Of a stretch of DNA of 11,824 bases, positions 8,446 through 11,824 are shown one piece after another. Position 1 is the stretch's first letter; the number at the start of each line of letters is the position of its first letter. The stretch lies in the NCBI GenBank assembly GCA_964570205.1, contig CAZMXI010000151.1, forward strand, positions 1 to 11,824, given 5' to 3'. Source of the stretch: CAZMXI01 sp964570205 (lineage in GTDB: Bacteria > Planctomycetota > Phycisphaerae > Tepidisphaerales > Tepidisphaeraceae). The notes under the pieces are model-generated. The model saw nothing but the letters and a program-made list of their open reading frames with translations, did no database searches and was not told the DNA's origin. A program made the translations under genes and the position numbers.

Positions 8446-9606
8446 GTCGATCGTGCCCACGCCAAAAGGAGCCAACAAGCCGCGCTTGGCACCGGCAAAC
8501 CAGTCCTGCGATTGCTTCTCCTGCTCGTCTCCTTCTTTGCCAGGGTCCGATGCGGTGCAGGCACGATCGCGAAACAGCCATGCCTGGGAGTGAAGCAGAC
8601 GGGCCTCCAGGTCAGCATGCCGCGTGGCTTTTCGCAAGTAGGCCTCGACGCGACCATGAAGCCCATTGGCGGTGGCCATGGTCGGGAGTGCGAAGTAGAC
8701 GCCTGCTCCGCTGCTTCGGGCCGGTTCCGCAAGAGCGAAGGCCGCTTCGGTCTTGCCTTCGCCGGTCGGGGCTTCAACGATCACCAGCGATGCATCCGAT
8801 GCCAATGCCGCGGCCAGCGTTTGGAGGGGGTTGGGCGAGCTGCCGACAGGCAGAAGATCACCGATGGGCAGGAGCGGTGTTGCCGGTGGGGCTTGCCACT
8901 GCAAGTCGTCGAGGAGCTTTCGGGCTCGATCGCGGGCCTCGTGCAAGTAGTCTGCAAGCGGCCTTGGCCCCATCTGCCAGACGGTCATGGACTCGTGAGA
9001 TCCAAGCCAATCGACGACGCTCACGAAGCCAGCCAGCCAGCCGAGGAACGGATTCAAGGGCTTGGGTTCTCCGGGTGGCTGGACTTGCAGCACCTCTGCG
9101 AGTGCATCGAGGAGGCTTAGGCCCAAGTCGCGCCAAGGTGGACAATCCACGGCCAGATCCGCAGCGTGCGTGGTCTCGGAGAACAATCCGTGATGACCTC
9201 CCACAGCGAGGGCAACTGTCTCGGCTATCAAGTTGCCCCATTTCCAGCGGTCGGTCAGCCACGGCTTCAGGTGTGCGCCGGTGGCTTGCCCATGCCGCGG
9301 GTTGTCTTGGGAACCGAATGGAGGAAGATCGAGGTGAAGCGCAGTGAGACGGGCATACTGAGACCGGGCTTTGGCCTGGAAGAAGCGATTGGCCTTCCCG
9401 ATGTCATGGGCAGCGGCTAGGAAGACGCAAGCCCGCCGGGCTATCGGCGCATCGTCAAAGGCCTGCGCTGCCAGTTGGCCAGCACTCGGTGGCAATCGGT
9501 CCCAGAGGCTTTCGGCCGCCGCAGCGACATCCAGAAGATGGTAGGGCAACCCATGCCACCGATCGTCGGTGGTGGTTTTTGCCCAAAGCTGTGAGTACGT
9601 CAACAT
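8383..9606 (-). pseudogene. cas3: Truncated type I-E Cas3 (HD nuclease plus start of helicase)
   Basis: A 407-codon frame from ATG 9606. It holds a complete HD nuclease set: H23 (YHLLD), H67-D68 (AAHDIGK), H105 (RHGQATG), H138-H139 (GGHHG) and D199 (SVVDWLGS). The helicase begins with the Walker A motif EAPTGEGKTEAA (278-289) and motif Ia YFALPTMATANG (304-315), then DWFAGAKRGLLAPFGVGTID (368-387), the stretch that normally precedes the DExH box. Homology ends at residue 387 (about 8446); the last 20 residues (Gly, Cys and Arg rich) are unrelated and run into a stop. Full Cas3 has roughly 800-950 residues, so motifs II-VI and the C-terminal domain are missing. Cas3 unwinds and shreds DNA marked by Cascade; this fragment should not be a working helicase, though the HD part could fold. 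The DWLGS segment and the neighbouring Cas8e piece point to subtype I-E. A weak AAGGGAG lies about 11 nt before the start. Confidence 0.85.
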
Positions 9607-9670
9607 CCTGCACGCACTCCCTTACCGGGACTCTTGATCTTGCGGCGAATGAAACATCGCCATGAGGACC

Positions 9671-9820
9671 CTATCCTCTCGCGCTCACGTTCGATATCGC
9701 TGTGTGGTATCGGCCCGGCGTCACGCGTAGGACGATTTCGATCCCCACCCGCTCCCATCGCCCATCGTGATATAGGACCGGAATCCAGTGCTCATCCAGA
9801 AGGTTGTACGGTCCACCCAT
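9671..9820 (-). pseudogene. cas8e: N-terminal fragment of Cas8e/Cse1 (type I-E Cascade large subunit)
   Basis: A 49-codon frame starting at ATG 9820, with GGGAG 8 nt upstream. Residues 5-26 read YNLLDEHWIPV then DGRWERVGI, the hallmark N-terminus of Cse1/CasA (compare MNLLIDNWIPV in Escherichia coli CasA). After about residue 29 the resemblance is lost, and the frame closes at 9671 with an unrelated 20-residue tail. Normal Cse1 is about 450-550 residues, so nearly all of it is missing. It lies 64 nt upstream of the cas3 fragment on the same strand. Intact type I-E loci usually run cas3 then cas8e, so the order here is reversed, which implies rearrangement and not a simple internal deletion. 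A working protein is very unlikely. Confidence 0.6.
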
Positions 9821-10158
9821 GTTCGTGCTCCCTGAGGCGCGATCTGCATCGGGCCACCCCGGCGCGGCAAGCTCGCCGCGGTATGCCACCATTTGTCAGG
9901 AACTTGAACAACCGCCCCTGACTCCCACAGAACACAGTCTATCATCCTGCACAGGTTTTCAACAGGTTGTGCGGAAGAACTTTTGCCCTGCCCGACTCAC
10001 TTTGCCCTTTGCATCGGCCAAGATACATGAAGCCTTCATGACTCTGTGTGCTCAATGATCTGCTGACGTCGACTCCACCGTTGGTGGGGGTATTCTCACA
10101 AGCTCCTATAGTCGATCACATCGCAAGCGGGGCGTGGCGCTGATTATGCTACCCACAG
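9821..10158. other. Non-coding stretch with small palindromes
   Basis: About 340 nt with no convincing gene on either strand, more AT-rich than its flanks around 9940-10060. It holds a 7-bp-arm palindrome at 10026-10040, an imperfect GCACA/TGTGC pair at 9949-9972, a CCACC-GTT-GGTGG hairpin near 10075-10087 without a T-run, and a CGCGGC/GCCGCG hairpin near 9862-9879. It would contain the promoter for the former cas8e and the end of the three-gene operon to the right. No CRISPR repeats are present. Confidence 0.5.
10026..10040. promoter_or_regulatory. Perfect palindrome, possible operator
   Basis: CATGAAG-C-CTTCATG has 7-bp arms around a single base. It lies about 205 bp upstream of the cas8e fragment start and 119 bp past the end of the three-gene operon. 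The size and symmetry suit a dimeric repressor site, but nothing shows which protein would bind. Confidence 0.3.
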
Positions 10159-10572
10159 CTACCCCTTGCGCTTTCCCCGCCGGGATGCCGCGATCCGCAT
10201 GGGATTCTGCCGACGGCGGTAGGTGAGCATCTCTTCCACCCATTCCTCCAGGCCCCGCCCCTCGGCCCTGGCCTGCTGGCGCAGTTGCTCCAGCACGTGA
10301 TCGGGCAGCATCGTCGGTGCGGTTGGCCGGGTCTGGCCGATTGCGGCCTTGGTGCAAGCCTCGCACATGGGATCGCCCGTGGACCGGGCTGTCGCCAGGT
10401 TCGTCCATGTCGCCGCGGCCGTCGTCGATGCCCCGCAGTGCGCCGCCAGCTTCACAATCACGCCATGTTCATCGGTCGTCATAGCGGCGACAATGTGCCG
10501 CTGATCCTTCGAGGTGAACATGCCGCACGGCACACGCTCGGGCGTGCCGGGCCAGATCATCGCTGTACGCAT
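10159..10572 (-). CDS. Small Cys-containing protein with possible ribbon-helix-helix segment
   Basis: A 137-residue protein with no recognised family. The N-terminal half carries C16, C46 and a C70-E-A-C73 pair, which could bind a metal ion. Residues of about 88-118 (MLPDHVLEQLRQQARAEGRG, then LEEWVEEML) resemble a CopG/Arc-like strand-helix-helix. The tail (119-137) is rich in Arg and Lys, suggesting nucleic-acid contact. Start 10572 has GGAGG 4 nt upstream and overlaps the 3' end of the preceding gene by 16 nt. A second ATG at 10560 makes an ATGA overlap but lies far from the Shine-Dalgarno. It is the last gene of the operon. A role in regulation is a guess. Confidence 0.7.
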   Translation of the reverse strand: MRTAMIWPGTPERVPCGMFTSKDQRHIVAAMTTDEHGVIVKLAAHCGASTTAAATWTNLATARSTGDPMCEACTKAAIGQTRPTAPTMLPDHVLEQLRQQARAEGRGLEEWVEEMLTYRRRQNPMRIAASRRGKRKG

Positions 10573-10997
10573 CGGTCCTCCAATCCCAATTCCAGGCGCT
10601 TTCTCAGCACCCGCTCGTCCATAGCCTCATCGTCCGCTTTCTCCATCGACAGCCGCCTTTGTCGGTCACGCCACAGCGAGAAGGAGCCGGGCTCGATCCG
10701 ACGAGAGCGACCTTCACCCTCAACCGTAAACTTGCCTCGGTCCGCCGCCCAGCTCACCTGCGCCTTGGCCAACTCCAGATCCAGGCCGTCGCAGTCTTCC
10801 AGCCGCAGCTTGGCGGCCTCGGTCACGGTCAACCAGTCCTTGGCGTCGGTTTGAGCCGCCCGGATGAGCGTGACGGTGTGGCGCTGCGCCTTCAATGCCC
10901 GCCAGCTCGAGGCCGGCGCCCAGTAGGGAACGGCCGACTGCTCATCGACCAGCTCGACGCATTCCACCGGAACGGTGGTGTACTGCCTCTCTCCCAT
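10557..10997 (-). CDS. Small protein with excisionase/MerR-like helix-turn-helix
   Basis: A 146-residue protein. Residues of about 56-110 look like a winged helix-turn-helix of the excisionase/MerR kind: LTVTEAAKL, then AKAQVSWAADRGKF, then RRIEPGSFSLWRDRQ. The layout (TEAA helix, recognition helix, basic wing, Ser-Phe helix) is common in phage and island regulators. The C-terminus is a charged helix. Start 10997 was preferred over the GTG at 11030 because it has AGGGAGAGGG upstream and follows the previous stop by 13 nt, while the longer form would overlap that gene. Position between a metallopeptidase and another small DNA-binding-like protein suggests a shared regulatory unit. A role in excision or control of a mobile element is possible but not shown. 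Confidence 0.75.
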   Translation of the reverse strand: MGERQYTTVPVECVELVDEQSAVPYWAPASSWRALKAQRHTVTLIRAAQTDAKDWLTVTEAAKLRLEDCDGLDLELAKAQVSWAADRGKFTVEGEGRSRRIEPGSFSLWRDRQRRLSMEKADDEAMDERVLRKRLELGLEDRCVQR

Positions 10998-11010
10998 GGG
11001 ACCCTCTCCC

Positions 11011-11634
11011 TCATTCCTCGACACAAACACCCGCCATCACGCGATGCCGTCGTAGCCACCTATCAGCCTCGGGGCCTCGCAGGTACTGCGGTCCCGCCAC
11101 CACGGCTCCCGCCGGAAAGCCTTGTGCGGTCGCCGTTTCCATCCAGCGCATCACGTGGCCGCAGAATTCGCACCAGCAGGAGCGGCGGACCACGGGCCGG
11201 CCATCCTGGTATTCGGCCTGCTCATTGGCAATCTGGCTGGGCGCGAAGGCCGTCGAACAGACGCCACACTGCGCGCCGACATGGATTGTGGCAGCCAGCG
11301 CTTGGGCATTGTCGATGCTGCCGTCAGAGCAAAGCCGCATCAGCGCCAAGTCGCCTCCCTGGGCAAGCAATTGCCGCTGCACATCGATGGCGAAGGCTGC
11401 GGCACGATTGGCTTCATCCTCCGCCGAGGCGACCGTGCCGAAATGCCGCTGCCAGGCATGCGATAGCTCATGTAAAAGCGTCTCATGACGCTGGCCGAGC
11501 GCCAGCGTGCCCGACAGCCACACCGTTCGAGTCTCCCATTCCCATAGGCCAGCACACTCTTCGCCGCGATCGTCCCGCAGCGGCTGGTCGCTGATTCTGA
11601 CTCGATATCGGTACGGCCCAACGCGGAAGAACAT
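11011..11634 (-). CDS. ImmA/IrrE-like zinc metallopeptidase with C-terminal cysteine cluster
   Basis: A 207-residue protein. HELSH at 55-59 within ETLLHELSHAWQRHFG is an HExxH zinc site (H55, E56, H59). The acidic helix SAEDEANRAAAFA (70-82) can supply the third ligand, as in ImmA/IrrE (COG2856) proteins. Residues 20-41 form the short strand segment that usually precedes the site. The second half has C123-G-V-C126 and C153-W-C-E-F-C158, a probable zinc ribbon not typical of ImmA. ImmA-type peptidases cleave repressors to switch mobile elements on; a SprT-like protease is an alternative. ATG 11634 has GGAGG 4 nt upstream. It is the first gene of a three-gene operon with a DNA-binding-like protein directly behind it, a plausible substrate or partner (inference). 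No integrase, attachment site or phage structural gene is seen nearby. Confidence 0.78.
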   Translation of the reverse strand: MFFRVGPYRYRVRISDQPLRDDRGEECAGLWEWETRTVWLSGTLALGQRHETLLHELSHAWQRHFGTVASAEDEANRAAAFAIDVQRQLLAQGGDLALMRLCSDGSIDNAQALAATIHVGAQCGVCSTAFAPSQIANEQAEYQDGRPVVRRSCWCEFCGHVMRWMETATAQGFPAGAVVAGPQYLRGPEADRWLRRHRVMAGVCVEE

Positions 11635-11640
11635 GGTGCC

Positions 11641-11657
11641 TCCAATCCCGGATTGGA
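11641..11657 (-). promoter_or_regulatory. Inverted repeat overlapping the ribosome site of the metallopeptidase gene
   Basis: TCCAATC-CCG-GATTGGA, perfect 7-bp arms with a 3-nt loop. In the minus-strand transcript the 3' arm runs into the GGAGG ribosome site, so it could be an operator or a hairpin that hides the site. The same half sequence (GGGATTGGAGG on the minus strand) recurs directly before the third gene, at 10577-10587. Confidence 0.45.
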
Positions 11658-11691
11658 TTCCCTGGTACTTAACATGCGTGCAGATAACAGA

Positions 11692-11720
11692 AGGCTAACA
11701 CACGAAGGGCCGGAATGCAA
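11692..11720 (-). promoter_or_regulatory. Candidate promoter of the metallopeptidase operon
   Basis: Minus strand TTGCAT (11720-11715), 17-nt spacer, then TAGCCT (11697-11692) preceded by TG at the extended -10 position (TGTTAGCCT). Transcription from about 11685 would give a leader of about 50 nt that includes the inverted repeat at 11641-11657. The match is moderate; TTATCT nearer the gene is an alternative -10. Confidence 0.35.
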
Positions 11721-11824
11721 GTAAGGCAGCTCGCAATCCACAGCTGGGCAGGCGACGTTGTTGCGCCGTTGACAGCCTCACATTGACGACGGCAGACGAG
11801 CCGGTTGCCGATGCGTGGATTGCC

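Noticed and set aside
8450..9347. Continuation of the plus-strand frame that starts at 8229
   Set aside because: It is antisense to the cas3 fragment, whose HD and Walker A motifs fix the coding strand. Only the part before about 8445 may be a real remnant.
9607..10158. CRISPR array or leader near the cas fragments
   Set aside because: No repeat of 25-40 nt recurs at regular spacing anywhere in the window, and no type I-E repeat-like hairpin sequence is seen.
10106..10408. Alternative minus-strand frame of 100 codons
   Set aside because: It overlaps the 137-residue gene in another frame, lacks a ribosome site and breaks the operon spacing.
11340..11741. Minus-strand frame of 133 codons at the right edge
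   Set aside because: It runs out of frame through the metallopeptidase gene, including its HExxH site, and has no convincing ribosome site.
11733..11823. Inverted pair GCAATCCAC / GTGGATTGC near the right edge as element ends
   Set aside because: Nine bases at 73 nt distance is expected by chance in a window of this size, and nothing resembling a transposase lies between them.

Overview
The window is GC-rich and reads almost entirely on the minus strand. It most likely comes from a member of the Planctomycetota, possibly Phycisphaerae. The main reason is the segment LEQRQLLSG at residues 32-40 of the giant protein on the left. This matches the LEPR-xLL motif found at the N-terminus of very large planctomycetal surface or exported proteins. 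A TPR/SPINDLY-type O-GlcNAc-transferase-like gene and a prophage-like gene set fit this but do not prove it.

Left part (1-8189). A giant RHS/YD-repeat protein starts at 5683 and runs off the left edge after 1894 codons in one uninterrupted frame. It has a LEPR-xLL-like N-terminus, three PKD-like modules, an RHS core entry region and a long series of YD repeats. Upstream on the same strand, 165 nt away, lies a 763-residue GT41 (SPINDLY-type) glycosyltransferase with N-terminal TPRs. Its start is at 8140, not at the longer open frame that reaches 8410. It has a strong Shine-Dalgarno and a TACAAT -10 box just upstream. The two genes may be functionally linked (glycosylation of a surface protein), but this is inference from adjacency.

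Middle part (8200-10160). This is a scrapyard of 5' gene ends. It holds a type I-E Cas3 that keeps the whole HD nuclease domain and helicase motifs I and Ia, then stops abruptly before the DExH motif. Upstream of it, in the order opposite to normal type I-E operons, is a 49-codon open frame whose first 29 or so codons are the N-terminus of Cas8e/Cse1. On the plus strand a short, possibly phage-derived 5' gene fragment meets the broken end of Cas3 tail to tail. No other cas genes and no CRISPR array are visible. About 340 nt of non-coding DNA with small palindromes follows.

Right part (10159-11824). Three closely packed minus-strand genes form a prophage- or island-like operon: an ImmA/IrrE-like HExxH metallopeptidase with a C-terminal cysteine cluster, a small protein with an excisionase/MerR-like helix-turn-helix, and a small Cys-containing protein with a possible ribbon-helix-helix segment. 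A 17-nt inverted repeat overlaps the ribosome binding site of the first gene, and an extended -10 promoter candidate lies upstream of it.

No complete defence system is visible. The most unusual signals are the rearranged cas3/cas8e fragments, the giant RHS/LEPR-xLL protein beside a GT41 enzyme, and the small metallopeptidase/HTH operon with its palindromic leader.
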